A DNA stretch of 64,000 nucleotides from Rhodospirillaceae bacterium (GCA_018702955.1 JABJEK010000066.1:1-64000); one strand, 5' to 3'. Positions 9,661 to 20,950 are shown, numbered from the stretch's first letter. Translations and numbers: made by a program. Notes: generated by a model not told the origin, from the sequence alone.

Positions 9661-10455
9661 CTACGCGAAACTAATGGATACCGAGCCCAGGCCCGGAATG
9701 GAATGATCGATGCGGTCACCCTGTGAGACCCAATGGGTCGCGATAACCGAGCCGAGCGTCACGAATTCGCCGGCTTCCAGGTGGCGACCGCGCTCGGCCA
9801 GGCGATTGGCCAGCCAGGCGAGGGCCTCGAGCGGATGACCCATGATGAGTGACCCGAGACCGGTCCCGAGCAATTCACCGTTCAACAGGATGGTGCCCTC
9901 GGCGGTTGCGAGGTCGAGGCCGTGCCAGTCCGCGACCGGGTCGCCGAGCACGACGGCCGCGTTAAAGAAATTGTCGGCGGCCATGGTGGGAGTGTCGAGT
10001 TCCCGATAGTTGCGGTAACGCGCTTCGACCAGCTCGATGGAGATCATCGCGGCACCCACCGCATCGCGGACGCTGTCCCGCGTGTAAGGACCGCCTTCGG
10101 CGGGCATATCCACTGAGAGAGTCACGGCGATTTCGGTCTCGACGCCGGGGTTCACGAAATTCGCAAAAACGAGGTCCGCGTGATTGTGGTGCACCGTCGT
10201 GTCGAAGACTTCACCGTAGGACGGTTCGTGGATATTCATATAAGCCTGCATCACGGGCGTGGTGCAGCCGATCTTGTAGCCGACCAGATTTCCAAGTCCG
10301 CGTTCGCCGAGGATGACATTGTGACGTTCCTGCACCGCGTAGGCATCGTCCAGATCCTGCGGCCTGTATTCAGCCGGGAGCGAGTCGAGTTTCGTCCGGT
10401 TCAATCTGTTCTCGGCAATCACTGTGGCAGCCTGGTTTATCGCGGTGAGGTCCAT
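9661..10455 (-). CDS. 2-keto-4-pentenoate hydratase / fumarylacetoacetase-like hydratase
   Basis: VGYKIGCTTPVMQAYMNIHEPSYG, ExE-type residues, MGHPLEALAWLANRLAERG. Confidence 0.85.
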   Translation of the reverse strand: MDLTAINQAATVIAENRLNRTKLDSLPAEYRPQDLDDAYAVQERHNVILGERGLGNLVGYKIGCTTPVMQAYMNIHEPSYGEVFDTTVHHNHADLVFANFVNPGVETEIAVTLSVDMPAEGGPYTRDSVRDAVGAAMISIELVEARYRNYRELDTPTMAADNFFNAAVVLGDPVADWHGLDLATAEGTILLNGELLGTGLGSLIMGHPLEALAWLANRLAERGRHLEAGEFVTLGSVIATHWVSQGDRIDHSIPGLGSVSISFA

Positions 10456-10461
10456 GATCTT

Positions 10462-11409
10462 CTAGTTCCTGACTAAAAATGCGCGTTGCAGCGCGTCGAT
10501 GGAGAGATTGAGGGCCTCTTTGGAGGCATCGATAAGTTTTCCATAGTGCCAGTAGCCGTGGATCATCCCGGCCATGCAGCTGTATTCGACAGCCACGCCC
10601 GCCGCCGCGAGCCGTTCGCCGTACCGTTTGCCGTCGTCGCGCAAGGGGTCGAATTCCGCCGTGACGATCTGTGTGAATGGCAATCCGCTCAGGTCACTTT
10701 CCTTGTGCGGCGACAGCATGATGTCGTCAGTCGCGGTCACGCCGGGCGCATAGCAGTCGTAATACCAGGCCATCTGATCGCGGGTCAGAAAGTAGTCTTC
10801 GTCGAGAAACGCGTAGGACGGCAAGTCCTGTTCGAAGAACATATCGGTCACGGGATAGACGAGAATTTGCGCACATAATGCCGGGCCGCCGGCCGCGCGC
10901 GCCCGCAATGCCAGGCCGGCCGCCAGGTTTCCACCCGCGCTTTCGCCGCCCACGGCAATTCGCGTTGGATCGCCGCCGAGTGCCGTGGCGTTCTTGTGCA
11001 CCCATTGCAGGGCCGCCCAGCAGTCGTCGGGCGCGGCCGGGTAGGGATGTTCGGGTGCCAGCCGGTAGTCCACAGAAACAACAATGCAGGGCACGTCCCG
11101 GCAGATCAGTCGGCATTGCGGGTCCCGGCTTTCGATGCTGCCGATGACGAACCCGCCACCATGAATGAACATGAAGATGGGAAGCGGACCAGTATCGGTT
11201 TTCGGCGAGTAGATGCGCAGGCGGATTTCACCGTTTGCACCCGGAATTTGTCGATCATCCACATTGCCGACCGGTGCGGGGTCGAAATTTCGCGGAACAA
11301 TAAACCGGTCATACGCCGCGCGTGCGTCCGCCGGCGGCATGTCCTTGAGCGGTGTCGGCGCCTGGTTGAGCAGGTCGAGGACCGCTTGCGCTTGCGGGTG
11401 CAGCGTCAT
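10462..11409 (-). CDS. Alpha/beta hydrolase (HSL-type esterase/lipase)
   Basis: Start at MTLHPQAQAV; MFIHGGGFVIGS oxyanion motif, GGESAGGNLA nucleophile, MIHGYWHY. Confidence 0.88.
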   Translation of the reverse strand: MTLHPQAQAVLDLLNQAPTPLKDMPPADARAAYDRFIVPRNFDPAPVGNVDDRQIPGANGEIRLRIYSPKTDTGPLPIFMFIHGGGFVIGSIESRDPQCRLICRDVPCIVVSVDYRLAPEHPYPAAPDDCWAALQWVHKNATALGGDPTRIAVGGESAGGNLAAGLALRARAAGGPALCAQILVYPVTDMFFEQDLPSYAFLDEDYFLTRDQMAWYYDCYAPGVTATDDIMLSPHKESDLSGLPFTQIVTAEFDPLRDDGKRYGERLAAAGVAVEYSCMAGMIHGYWHYGKLIDASKEALNLSIDALQRAFLVRN

Positions 11410-11590
11410 TTTCAATCCCTGTTGAGCCGAACTTGAGTGTCGACTTCGTGTGCCAGAAGCATCCGACGCCGCCCCGGGGGCGTCAACCGGTATCAAAGGG
11501 TTTTCTCGTCCATTTTCAGGGTCGGAGACCCTATGATCATGGGCTCTGGAATGCTTCAATCCGGGCGTATTTGATTGAGGGAATGAACTG

Positions 11591-13651
11591 ATGCGGTTTG
11601 CTTGCGACACCGGGGGCACGTTCACGGATCTGATCGTTGAGGAGGATGACGGCGCGCTGTCCATGTACAAGGCGTCGACGACCCCGGCCGATCCGGTGCA
11701 AGGCGTGCTCGACGCCCTGACACTTGCCGCCGCGGACCGGGATATTCCGCTGGGTGACCTGTTGGCCCGTGGCGAGATGCTCATTCACGGCACCACCCAC
11801 GCCATCAACGCGATCATTACCGGCAACACGGCCCGGACGGCCTTCCTGACGACGTCGGGGCACCCGGACATTCTGGTGTTGCGCGAAGGTGGGCGGATCG
11901 AGCCCTTCAACTTCGTGGCACCCTATCCAGAGCCCTATATCCCGCGCGGTCTGACATTCGAGGTGCCGGAGCGCGTGAACAGTGCGGGTGAAGCACACAC
12001 GCCGCTCGATGAATCCGCCACCGTGGAGATCATTGGTAAACTCAAGGCGGCCGATGTCGAAGCTGTCGCGGTTTGTTTCCTCTGGTCGATCTCCAACCCT
12101 TCCCATGAGTTGCGCGTGGGCGAATTGCTGGAAGCGCACTTACCGGGTATTCCCTATACGCTCTCGCATCAGATCAACCCGGCCTTGCGCGAGTATCGGC
12201 GCGCGTCGGCGACGGCGATCGATGCCTCCCTGAAACCGCTCATGGGCAAGTATCTCGGCGGGCTGACCGAACGGCTCACGGCGGCCGGATTTAAGGGACG
12301 CACGCTGGTCCTGACCTCGCAGGGTGGCATGCTCGACGCGTCCGATCTGGCGCGGAAGCCGATCCATGCCATCAACTCCGGGCCTTCCATGGCGCCGATC
12401 GCGGGCCGTAATTACGCGGATATCGATTCAGCTTCGCCGAACGTCATCATCGCGGATACCGGCGGCACGACCTATGACGTCAGCCTGGTGCGCGACGGGC
12501 GCATTCCGCTGACCAAGGAAACCTGGATTGGACAGCCGTTCCGGGGCCATATGACCGGGTTCCCCTCGATCGACATCAAGAGCGTCGGCGCCGGTGGTGG
12601 TTCCATCGCCTGGGTTGATGCGGGCGGGCTGCTGCATGTCGGGCCACAGAGCGCGGGTGCCGTGCCCGGGCCGGTCTGCTATGGCGCAGGCGGCACCGAG
12701 CCCACGGTAACGGATGCCTGCGTGACGCTGGGTTATCTCGACCCGGGTTATTTCCTCGGCGGGACCATGGATCTGGATGCGGCGGGTGCACGCAAAGCGG
12801 TCGAAGACCATGTGGCAACGCCGCTGGGCCTTTCGGTCGAGGAGGCGGCGGCATCGATCCTCAGCGTTGCGACCGAGAATATGGTCCAGGCGATCTCGGA
12901 TATTACCGTCGACCAGGGGATCGATCCGGCGGATGCGGTGCTGATCGGAGGCGGTGGTGCTGCCGGCCTTAATTCCATCTATATCGCCCGTCGGCTGGGT
13001 TGCCCCACGCTGCTGATCCCGGAAACCGGCGCGGGCCTGAGCGCCGCCGGCGCGCTGATGACCGATCTGACGAACGAGTATCGCGCGACTTTCTTCACGA
13101 CATCGGATGCGTTCGACCGGAGCGGAGTCAACCGCACGCTTAACGGGTTGCGCGCCGAAGCTCAGGCTTTCATCGATGGGCCCGGTTCGAACGCGGTGTC
13201 GTCGCAAATCGAATTCGCGGTCGAGGCACGCTACGCCTCCCAGGTCTGGGAGATCGAGGTGCCGCTGCCGATCGATCAGTTCAGCGACGACCAACAGCTC
13301 GACGCTCTGAATGAGGCGTTTCATGCGATGCATGAGCGGATTTTTGCGATCCGTGACCCGGGCTCGGTCATCGAGTATGTCGGCTGGACTGTGACGGCGC
13401 GGTGCGGGTTGCGTGAAGGAGGCCCCGGCCGGCTCGGTGTGGGCAAGGGACACGAGGTCTCCGGCACCCGGCGGGTGTATTTCGCCGGTGACGGGGCGGT
13501 CGATGCAGCGGTACATGATTTCGAGACGATGGCGGCGGGCCAGCAGTTTCAGGGACCTGCTATCATCGAATCACCCTTCACGACAGTCATCGCCGACGGT
13601 GCCACGAGTTTCGAACGCACGGCGTCCGGTAGCCTCTTGATGCGGCCATAG
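11591..13651 (+). CDS. Hydantoinase/oxoprolinase subunit A family
   Basis: FACDTGGTFTDLIV, HGTTHAINAIITG, IADTGGTTYDVSLV, GAGGGSIAWVD. Confidence 0.93.
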   Translation: MRFACDTGGTFTDLIVEEDDGALSMYKASTTPADPVQGVLDALTLAAADRDIPLGDLLARGEMLIHGTTHAINAIITGNTARTAFLTTSGHPDILVLREGGRIEPFNFVAPYPEPYIPRGLTFEVPERVNSAGEAHTPLDESATVEIIGKLKAADVEAVAVCFLWSISNPSHELRVGELLEAHLPGIPYTLSHQINPALREYRRASATAIDASLKPLMGKYLGGLTERLTAAGFKGRTLVLTSQGGMLDASDLARKPIHAINSGPSMAPIAGRNYADIDSASPNVIIADTGGTTYDVSLVRDGRIPLTKETWIGQPFRGHMTGFPSIDIKSVGAGGGSIAWVDAGGLLHVGPQSAGAVPGPVCYGAGGTEPTVTDACVTLGYLDPGYFLGGTMDLDAAGARKAVEDHVATPLGLSVEEAAASILSVATENMVQAISDITVDQGIDPADAVLIGGGGAAGLNSIYIARRLGCPTLLIPETGAGLSAAGALMTDLTNEYRATFFTTSDAFDRSGVNRTLNGLRAEAQAFIDGPGSNAVSSQIEFAVEARYASQVWEIEVPLPIDQFSDDQQLDALNEAFHAMHERIFAIRDPGSVIEYVGWTVTARCGLREGGPGRLGVGKGHEVSGTRRVYFAGDGAVDAAVHDFETMAAGQQFQGPAIIESPFTTVIADGATSFERTASGSLLMRP

Positions 13652-13667
13652 GAACAGGGTTGAAGCC

Positions 13668-15425
13668 ATGACAGACAAGCAACTCGACGGCGCACAGCTC
13701 GCCATTCTGGCCAACCGGTTCGAGGGTGTTTCCTCGAAGATGGGCAACACATTGCTGCGCACCGGGCGATCAGGCGTGCTCAACCGGGCGAAGGACTTCT
13801 CCTGCTGCATTTTGACCGCGGATTGCGATCTGCTGGCCGTTGCCGAAAGCCTGCCGATCCACGTGCTGTCCGGCCCGGATATCATGGCGCGCTCCATGAA
13901 GGAGTTTCACCCCGAGCTGAAGAAGGGCGACGCGTTCCTGCACAATTCGCCCTATCACGGTTGCTCTCATCCCGCAGACCACACCATCATCATGCCGGTG
14001 ATCGACGATGACGGGGTCCATCATTTTACGGTGCTGGCCAAGGCCCATCAGGCCGATATCGGCAACTCGATCCCCACGACCTATCACGGTACGGCGCGCG
14101 ACGTTTACGAAGAGGGCGCGCTGATCTTCCCGGCGGTCCAGGTGCTCAAGGACTATGAGACCATCGAGGATATCGTGCGGATGTGCCAGCTGCGCATCCG
14201 GGTGCCGGAACAGTGGCATGGTGATTTTCTGGCGATGCTCGGCTCTGCCTTGATCGGCGAGCGGGAACTCCTGGCCCTGGGCAAGGAAGTCGGCTGGGAT
14301 ACGCTGCATGCCTTCACGGGGCAGTGGTTCGAATATTCCGAGAAGCGCATGGCCGATGCCATCGGCGATGTCCCGAAGGGGCAGGCCTCGGCCCAGTCGA
14401 CCCATGACGCCATACCGGGCACGCCGGAGGAGGGCATCACCGTCACCTCGAATGTGACCGTAGATCCTGACGCCGGCCGGATCGTGGTTGATCTGCGTGA
14501 CAATGCGGACCAGATGAACTGCGGTCTCAATGTCTCGGAATCCTGCACCCGCACGGCCGCCTATATCGGCGTGTTCAACTCGATCGATCACACGGTGCCG
14601 AAGAATGCGGGTTCATTGCGCCGGATCGAGCTTCACCTGAAAGACGCCGGCGTGGTCGGCATTCCGCAGCATCCCATCAGCTGTTCGGCTTCCACCACCA
14701 ATCTCGCGGACCGTATTGTGTCGGCGACCCAGCGCGCGATGGCGGAAATGGGCGACGGGTTTGGCATGGGCGAGGTGGGTTGCTTCTGCCCACCCTCGAC
14801 GGCGGTGGTCTCGGGCACGGACCCGCGCAACGGCAAGCCCTACGTGAACCAGCTGTTCCTCGGGCACACGGCGGGTGCCGGAGCACCCCATCAGGATGCC
14901 TGGCTGACCATGCTTCATGTCGGCAATGGCGGCATGTGTTTCATCGATTCCGTCGAGCTGGATGAGGTCTACACGCCGATTCATGTTCATACCCGCCGCC
15001 TGATCCCCGACAGCGAGGGGGCCGGGCGTCACCGTGGCGCACCGGGGATCGAAGTGGAGTACGGGCCGGTCGACTGCCGGATGGAAGCGGGCTTCGTGCA
15101 TGATGGGAATATCCACGTGCCCCAGGGCGCGCGCGCCGGACTGCCCGCCGCGCGGTCGAACCAGTTCAAGGCGAACCGGAACAAGGAGCTCGAAACACTC
15201 GAGCAATGTTCGATTGTCTGGATCGAGGACGGCGAGACCCTTGTCTCGATCGCACAGGGCGGCGGCGGGTATGGTGATCCCCGGACCCGCGATCCGGACC
15301 GGGTGCTGCATGATGTGCGCGAAGGGATCGTCAGCCGGGCGCGGGCGGAAAAGGTTTATGGCGTGGCCATCGCGGATAATATGTCTGTCGATGTCGCGCG
15401 GACAACGGAACTGCGATCGGCGTAA
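13668..15425 (+). CDS. Hydantoinase B/oxoprolinase family
   Basis: NRFEGVSSKMGNTLLRTGRS, HNSPYHGCSHPADHTIIMPV, GGGGYGDP. Confidence 0.93.
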   Translation: MTDKQLDGAQLAILANRFEGVSSKMGNTLLRTGRSGVLNRAKDFSCCILTADCDLLAVAESLPIHVLSGPDIMARSMKEFHPELKKGDAFLHNSPYHGCSHPADHTIIMPVIDDDGVHHFTVLAKAHQADIGNSIPTTYHGTARDVYEEGALIFPAVQVLKDYETIEDIVRMCQLRIRVPEQWHGDFLAMLGSALIGERELLALGKEVGWDTLHAFTGQWFEYSEKRMADAIGDVPKGQASAQSTHDAIPGTPEEGITVTSNVTVDPDAGRIVVDLRDNADQMNCGLNVSESCTRTAAYIGVFNSIDHTVPKNAGSLRRIELHLKDAGVVGIPQHPISCSASTTNLADRIVSATQRAMAEMGDGFGMGEVGCFCPPSTAVVSGTDPRNGKPYVNQLFLGHTAGAGAPHQDAWLTMLHVGNGGMCFIDSVELDEVYTPIHVHTRRLIPDSEGAGRHRGAPGIEVEYGPVDCRMEAGFVHDGNIHVPQGARAGLPAARSNQFKANRNKELETLEQCSIVWIEDGETLVSIAQGGGGYGDPRTRDPDRVLHDVREGIVSRARAEKVYGVAIADNMSVDVARTTELRSA

Positions 15426-15463
15426 ACGCCGGTCCTAAAATTCAAGCAAGAGGGAGAGTTTCA

Positions 15464-16225
15464 ATGCGTTTGAAAGACAAGGTAGCGATCGTCACGGGTG
15501 GTTCGGTCGGCATCGGCGCGGCGATCGCCAAGCGCTACGCCGCAGAGGGTGCAACCGTCGCCACGGTGTACAAGAGCAACGATGAGGGGGCAGCCGGGAT
15601 CATCAAGGAGATCACGGATGCCGGGGGCAAGGGCAAGGCGTTCAAGTCCGACGTGTCCGATGTTGCCAAAATCGAGCAGCTGATCGCCGATGTGATCGCC
15701 GAGTTCGGCCGGGTCGATATCCTTGTGAACAACGCCGGCGTATTCCGCACCGTGCCTGTGATGGAGACGACCGAGGAAATCTGGGATGAGCAGCTCGATC
15801 TCAACCTCAAGGGCTATTTCTTCATGGTGAAGACCCTCGTGCCGCATTTTCGCGAGAATGGCGGCGGCAAGGTGGTCAACATCTCGTCGATCGCCGGCAC
15901 CGGTGCGTTCCCGAACTGCCCGGGCTATTGCGCGTCGAAAGGCGGGGTCGTGAACATGACCCGCGCGCTCGCCGCCGAACTCGGCAAGGAGAAGATCAAC
16001 GTCAATTCCATCGCGCCGGGCAACGTCGCGACACCGCTGAACGCCCATCTGCGCGGTCCCGGGAACGAGGAATATATGCAGTTGATGAAGACTTTCACGC
16101 CGACGGGCATCGATTTTATCGATCCCGAAGACATGACCGGTACGGCCGTATTCCTGGCGACGGAGGATGCGCGCATGATCCACGGCGAGACGATCATCGT
16201 CGATGCCGGCTGGTCGGTCTGGTAG
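15464..16225 (+). CDS. SDR-family oxidoreductase
   Basis: TGGSVGIGAAIA, NNAGVF, YCASKGG, TIIVDAGWSVW. Confidence 0.9.
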   Translation: MRLKDKVAIVTGGSVGIGAAIAKRYAAEGATVATVYKSNDEGAAGIIKEITDAGGKGKAFKSDVSDVAKIEQLIADVIAEFGRVDILVNNAGVFRTVPVMETTEEIWDEQLDLNLKGYFFMVKTLVPHFRENGGGKVVNISSIAGTGAFPNCPGYCASKGGVVNMTRALAAELGKEKINVNSIAPGNVATPLNAHLRGPGNEEYMQLMKTFTPTGIDFIDPEDMTGTAVFLATEDARMIHGETIIVDAGWSVW

Positions 16226-16236
16226 GCGGAAGAAAC

Positions 16237-17439
16237 TTGGCCGACCGCGAGAATGTCCATTTTCTGCTTCTGAATATCGGGCATTTCCTGACGCATCTGT
16301 TCATGCTGATTTTCGCGACCGCGGCGGCGCTGACGCTGTCGCGTGACTGGGGCATGAGCTATGGCGAGCTGATCGCCTTCGCGACCCCTGGGTTCGTCGC
16401 CTATGCGGTGTTTACTCTGCCGGCCGGCTGGCTTGCCGACCGATGGAGCCGGGAAGGGATGATGGCGGTCTTCTTTCTGGGGATCGGCGCCGCGTCGGCT
16501 GTTACGGCGCTGGCCGAAACGCCGGTGCAGATGGCGGTTGGCTTGTTTGCCATCGGCATGTTCGCGGCGATCTACCATCCGGTGGGGATCGCGCTCGTGA
16601 TTCACGGGCGACAGCGCACCGGTGTGCCGATTGCCATCAACGGTATCTTCGGGAACCTGGGGGTGGCGGCGGCGGCCCTGATCACCGCGCTGTTCATCGA
16701 CCATGCGGGTTGGCGGTCTGCCTTTGTCTGGCCGGGCCTGTTTTCAATGGCGATGGGTGGTGTGTATCTGTTCGTGGTTGCGGGCCGGAGCCATGAGGGG
16801 CACCAACAGGCAAAGCCGACCTCGGCAGGTGGGGCCGGGCAGATGCTGTTCGATCGCGCCACGATGATCCGCGTGCTGGTGATCGTGTTCCTGACATCAT
16901 CGATGGGCGGGTTGGTCTTTCAAAGCACGACGTTCACCCTGCCCAAGGTCTTCGATGAGCAACTGGGTGACATAGCCGTGTCCGCGTCGGATGTCGGCTG
17001 GTTTGCGTTCCTGGTCTTGTCGATCGCCGCGGTGGGGCAGCTTGTCGTTGGCTACCTGGTTGATCGGGTCCCGGTTCGCCGGGTGTTCATGATCGTTGCG
17101 GCGCTGCAGGCGTCCCTGTTTGCGCTCATGCCGGGCCTCACGGGCTGGCAGGCCCTCATCGTGGCCATCGCCTTCATGTTCGCGGTATTCGGCCAGATTC
17201 CGATCAATGACGTCCTGATCGGGCGGGTGACCCATAGCGAATGGCGTTCGCGGGTCTTCGCGCTGCGCTACATGATCAATTTCTCGATCATCGCGTCATC
17301 GGTGCCGTTGATCGCCTGGATTCACAGCAACTGGGGGTTCGACACCCTGTTCGTGCTGCTCGCCGTCACGGCGGCATGCATTCTGGCGGCGGTGTCATTG
17401 CTGCCCGTGCTGCGGTTTTCCACGGCCCCTGCCGAATAG
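16237..17439 (+). CDS. MFS transporter
   Basis: Probable TTG start (LADRENVHFLLLNIGHF) inside a longer ORF; multi-TM, GWLADRWSREGMM loop. Confidence 0.8.
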   Translation: MADRENVHFLLLNIGHFLTHLFMLIFATAAALTLSRDWGMSYGELIAFATPGFVAYAVFTLPAGWLADRWSREGMMAVFFLGIGAASAVTALAETPVQMAVGLFAIGMFAAIYHPVGIALVIHGRQRTGVPIAINGIFGNLGVAAAALITALFIDHAGWRSAFVWPGLFSMAMGGVYLFVVAGRSHEGHQQAKPTSAGGAGQMLFDRATMIRVLVIVFLTSSMGGLVFQSTTFTLPKVFDEQLGDIAVSASDVGWFAFLVLSIAAVGQLVVGYLVDRVPVRRVFMIVAALQASLFALMPGLTGWQALIVAIAFMFAVFGQIPINDVLIGRVTHSEWRSRVFALRYMINFSIIASSVPLIAWIHSNWGFDTLFVLLAVTAACILAAVSLLPVLRFSTAPAE

Positions 17440-17445
17440 AGCGAA

Positions 17446-18282
17446 CTAGCTCAGGTTGAAGCCCTTCTTGCGGACATAGGCGCCGAAATCGGTGCGTTGG
17501 GGTTCGTTGTACTGGCGCGCCTTGTCCTCAGACCATGTGTAGGGATCGCGGGTGCCGAACCGGTCGGGGTCGCGCTGCGACCCGTAGGGGCGGAGTTCGG
17601 CGCGCCGTGCGTCATAGGCCTTGATCGCGCCCCACTGAGCCTCTTCGTTGTAGCTGTCGGTGTGGACGGTCGCCGCGAGCGGCAGGCGAAGGTTCACGCG
17701 CGGTGGTCGGCCCGGCCAGCCCAGCGTCATGCCGGCGACGGGGAACACCCAGTCCGGCAGGCCCAGCAATTCGTTGACCGTCTCCAGATGGTCTCGAATG
17801 GTGCTGATGGGGCAGGTGCCAAGGCCGGCCGCGTCGGCGGCCAGCACGAAGGCGGACAGCGCGATTCCGGCGTCCACGGCGGCGTTGAAGAAGGCATCGA
17901 GATGGTCATTCTCGAACGGATGACCGTGGCGCTCGTGAATCTGGCGCAGGCGGCGGTTGTTGCCGCAGAAGACGAGGAATACCGGCGCGTCGGCGATCCA
18001 GGGGCTGCCCGGGAAGAGCGCGTTGATCGTGGCGCGTTTGTCCGGGTCATTCACGATGATGATGTCACGCTGCTGCAGGTCGCTCTTGGTCGGCGAAGAA
18101 AGCGCGAGCGCGCAGAGTTGCTGCACCATGCCTGAGCTCAGCGGTGTGTCGGTGTAACTGCGGCAGGATTGGTGGCTGGCGATGGATTGCCAGAGACCGG
18201 CTTCCGGGGCGTCAGGGATATTCTGCGGCGCGTCGTTGAAACGAAGCAGCAGCAGCTCGTCGATGTCTGGTGCGTCGGCCAT
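17446..18282 (-). CDS. Nitroreductase family protein
   Basis: SHQSCRSYTDTPLSSGMVQQLCALALSSPTKSDLQQRDIIIV, PVAGMTLGWPG. Confidence 0.85.
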   Translation of the reverse strand: MADAPDIDELLLLRFNDAPQNIPDAPEAGLWQSIASHQSCRSYTDTPLSSGMVQQLCALALSSPTKSDLQQRDIIIVNDPDKRATINALFPGSPWIADAPVFLVFCGNNRRLRQIHERHGHPFENDHLDAFFNAAVDAGIALSAFVLAADAAGLGTCPISTIRDHLETVNELLGLPDWVFPVAGMTLGWPGRPPRVNLRLPLAATVHTDSYNEEAQWGAIKAYDARRAELRPYGSQRDPDRFGTRDPYTWSEDKARQYNEPQRTDFGAYVRKKGFNLS

Positions 18283-18335
18283 GGTCGGTCGTCTTTCCGT
18301 GGTGTCTCTTCATGCCTGTGACGGCATGGAAGCTT

Positions 18336-19958
18336 TCAAGCTTCCGGGAGCTGATGATCACCGAACTGCGCGCGAAGTTCGGTCTTGAGGATTTTGCCCG
18401 TCGCACCCAGCGGTAGTGCGTCGATGTAGACCGTATCGTCCGGCAGGCACCATTTCGCCAGCTTGTCGCTCAGGAATGCCGTCATTTCGGCATGGCTCGG
18501 TGTTTTGCCTTCTGCGGGTACGATAACCAGGAGGGGGCGCTCGTCCCATTTCGGGTGTGGAATGCCGATGACGGCGGCCTGGGCCACGTCCGGATGGCCC
18601 ATGGCGAGATTTTCGATCTCGATGGAACTGATCCATTCGCCACCCGATTTGATGACGTCTTTTGACCGGTCCGTGATCTCCATATAGCCCTCGGGGTCGA
18701 TGGTGGCGACATCGCCCGTCGCGAACCAGCCTTCGGCGTCATGGGCCTCGGATTCTTCCATCTTGAAATAGTTATCGATGACCCAGGGGCCGCGGACCTG
18801 CAAGTCGCCAAATGCCTTGCCATCATGCGGGAGCGGCTTGCCGGCATCATCTGTGATCCGCATCTCGACCCCGAACACCGGCCGGCCCTGCTTGGCCTGC
18901 AGGCGCAGCCGTTTGGTTTCGTCGGTCATCGACGGTTTGGGAATGGAGATTGCGCCCAGGGGGCTTGTCTCGGTCATGCCCCAGGCATGACGAACCTCCA
19001 CGCCATAATCGTCCTGAAACTCGCGGATCATCGATTCCGGGCATGCGGACCCGCCGATCACCGTACGTTTGAGGGACGGCGCGTTGGACGAGGTCTCGCG
19101 CCAGTGCGCGAGCAACATCAGCCAGATTGTCGGCACGCCGGCTGCAAGTGTGACGCCTTCATTGACCAGCAATTCGTGAATACTGGCGCCATCGAGCTTC
19201 GGTCCGGGAAACACCAGCTTGGCGCCCACCATGGTCGCGCCATAGGGAATGCCCCAGGCGTTGACGTGGAACATCGGGACCACCGGCAGGATCACTTCGC
19301 TTTCGCCCATATGCAGTACATCCGGCAGCGCCGAGGCGTAGGCATGGATCATGGTCGACCGGTGGCTGAACAGCGCACCCTTCGGGTTGCCGGTCGTGCC
19401 TGACGTGTAACAGAGGGATGAGGCCGTCTTCTCGTCGAATTCCGGCCAGGTCAGATCGTCGGAATGACCCTCGATCAGTTCCTCATAGCAATAGACGTTC
19501 GACAGACCTGTCTCCGGCATGTGTTCGCGATCGGTCATGACGATCACGCCCTTCAGTCCGCGCAGCTCGTCGGCCACGTTCTCGATCAGGGAGACGAGAT
19601 TCAGATCGACGAAGACGAAAGAGTCTTCGGCATGGTTCATGATGTAGGTGAGCTGGCTCGAGTGCAGGCGAGGGTTGAGCGTATGGGTGACGGCGCCGAT
19701 TCCCGACACCGCGTAGTAGATTTCGAAATGCCGATGGGTATTCCAGGCCATGGTGGCGATCCGGTCGCCGAGTTTGACGTCGAGCGCCTGCAGCGCTTTG
19801 GCGAGCTGGCGGGCCCGCTTATGGGCGTCCCGGTAGGTGTAGCGGTGGATCGGGCCTTCAACTGTGCGGGTCACGATCTCGCGGTCACCGGATGTGAAAT
19901 CGGCATGCTGCAGCAGGCTCGAAATCAGCAGCGGCTTGTCCATGATTCGTCCAAGCAT
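18336..19958 (-). CDS. Long-chain-fatty-acid--CoA ligase / AMP-binding acyl-CoA synthetase
   Basis: [66 protein letters not shown]; several in-frame starts possible. Confidence 0.92.
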   Translation of the reverse strand: MLGRIMDKPLLISSLLQHADFTSGDREIVTRTVEGPIHRYTYRDAHKRARQLAKALQALDVKLGDRIATMAWNTHRHFEIYYAVSGIGAVTHTLNPRLHSSQLTYIMNHAEDSFVFVDLNLVSLIENVADELRGLKGVIVMTDREHMPETGLSNVYCYEELIEGHSDDLTWPEFDEKTASSLCYTSGTTGNPKGALFSHRSTMIHAYASALPDVLHMGESEVILPVVPMFHVNAWGIPYGATMVGAKLVFPGPKLDGASIHELLVNEGVTLAAGVPTIWLMLLAHWRETSSNAPSLKRTVIGGSACPESMIREFQDDYGVEVRHAWGMTETSPLGAISIPKPSMTDETKRLRLQAKQGRPVFGVEMRITDDAGKPLPHDGKAFGDLQVRGPWVIDNYFKMEESEAHDAEGWFATGDVATIDPEGYMEITDRSKDVIKSGGEWISSIEIENLAMGHPDVAQAAVIGIPHPKWDERPLLVIVPAEGKTPSHAEMTAFLSDKLAKWCLPDDTVYIDALPLGATGKILKTELRAQFGDHQLPEA

Positions 19959-20047
19959 GGACGGTCCTCCCCTTAAACCCGATGTTGGTCACCGGTTCGT
20001 TTGCGAAGTATCAACCGGCTTGGGGGCCGGCTCAAGGGGCCATGCGT

Positions 20048-20848
20048 CTAGTGTGTGACCCGTCGCAGAAAGTCGAGACAGATCTCCGCGAAGCCATCGG
20101 GGTCCTCCATCAGCGCCACATGCCCCGTCCCCTCGAGGATTTTGAGCTCAGAACCCGGAATCTGCGCGTGAATCTCGGCCGAGAGATGCGGAGATGCGAT
20201 TAGGTCGAGATCGGAACAGGTTACGAGCGTCGGGACGTTGATGGTTGGCAAGCGGTCGTAGGTATCCCCGACGATGCAGGCCTCAAGCTGGCCAACCCAG
20301 CCTGCGTTGACCGGTGATTTTTCCAGCAGGAACTGGCGGTGGGCATCCATCTCCCCCACATGGGCGTCGTAATAGGCGCTGGCGTGCAGCGCCAGCATGC
20401 TGATCTCGGCCAGCGCCACCCGCTGGTCGTGCTCGGCCAGATAGAGGCGGGTCTCCTGGAATTTCTTGAGCCGCGCGCCGTTCCGGGTCCAGCTGTGGTG
20501 GATTCCGAGACTGAGGACACGTTCGGGGTGATTCAACGCGAGTTCCTGGGAGATATGACCGCCCATGGAAAAACCCATCACATGGGCCTGATCGATACCG
20601 GCGCTGTCGAGGACATGAGCCGCGTCATCGGCCATGTCGGCCAGGCTGTAGCCGCGCTCGGGCACGCTGGACGCGCCGACACCACGGTTGTCGAACACGA
20701 TGGTGCGAAAAGAGGGTGCGAAGTGCGGAATCTGGCCCGCCCAGAAGCCCAGATCGTGCCCCGTGCCGCTCACAAGGATCAGGGGCGGTCCGTCCCCGTG
20801 AATCTCGTAATTGATCTCAACGCCTTCGCGCGGCGGGGTCATGGGCAT
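20048..20848 (-). CDS. Alpha/beta fold hydrolase
   Basis: VFDNRGVGAS, VMGFSMGGHISQELA, GTGHVALMEDPDGFAEI. Confidence 0.9.
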   Translation of the reverse strand: MPMTPPREGVEINYEIHGDGPPLILVSGTGHDLGFWAGQIPHFAPSFRTIVFDNRGVGASSVPERGYSLADMADDAAHVLDSAGIDQAHVMGFSMGGHISQELALNHPERVLSLGIHHSWTRNGARLKKFQETRLYLAEHDQRVALAEISMLALHASAYYDAHVGEMDAHRQFLLEKSPVNAGWVGQLEACIVGDTYDRLPTINVPTLVTCSDLDLIASPHLSAEIHAQIPGSELKILEGTGHVALMEDPDGFAEICLDFLRRVTH

Positions 20849-20924
20849 GGAAGAACTCCGGAAATGTTGTTCCGGTCAGCATGACCATGCCCGAGTGAGC
20901 GTTCAAGGGCGCGGGAACGGAAAA

Positions 20925-20950
20925 CCGCCCCGGGTGAGTACCCGGAGCGG
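20925..20950 (-). terminator. Candidate intrinsic terminator downstream of the 79-aa membrane protein gene
   Basis: CCGCCCCGGGT-gagt-ACCCGGAGCGG stem with one mismatch; four T's follow on the minus strand. Confidence 0.6.

Noticed and set aside
9661-11409. Possible complete meta-cleavage (catechol) operon
   Set aside because: Only a hydratase-like and an esterase-like gene are present; no ring-cleavage dioxygenase or aldolase was seen nearby.
12428-13516. 362-aa minus-strand ORF within hyuA
   Set aside because: Antisense shadow of a strongly supported hydantoinase A coding sequence.
15928-16236. N-terminal extension of the MFS ORF
   Set aside because: Overlaps the SDR gene in another frame with Arg-rich nonsense; the transporter begins around the TTG at 16237.
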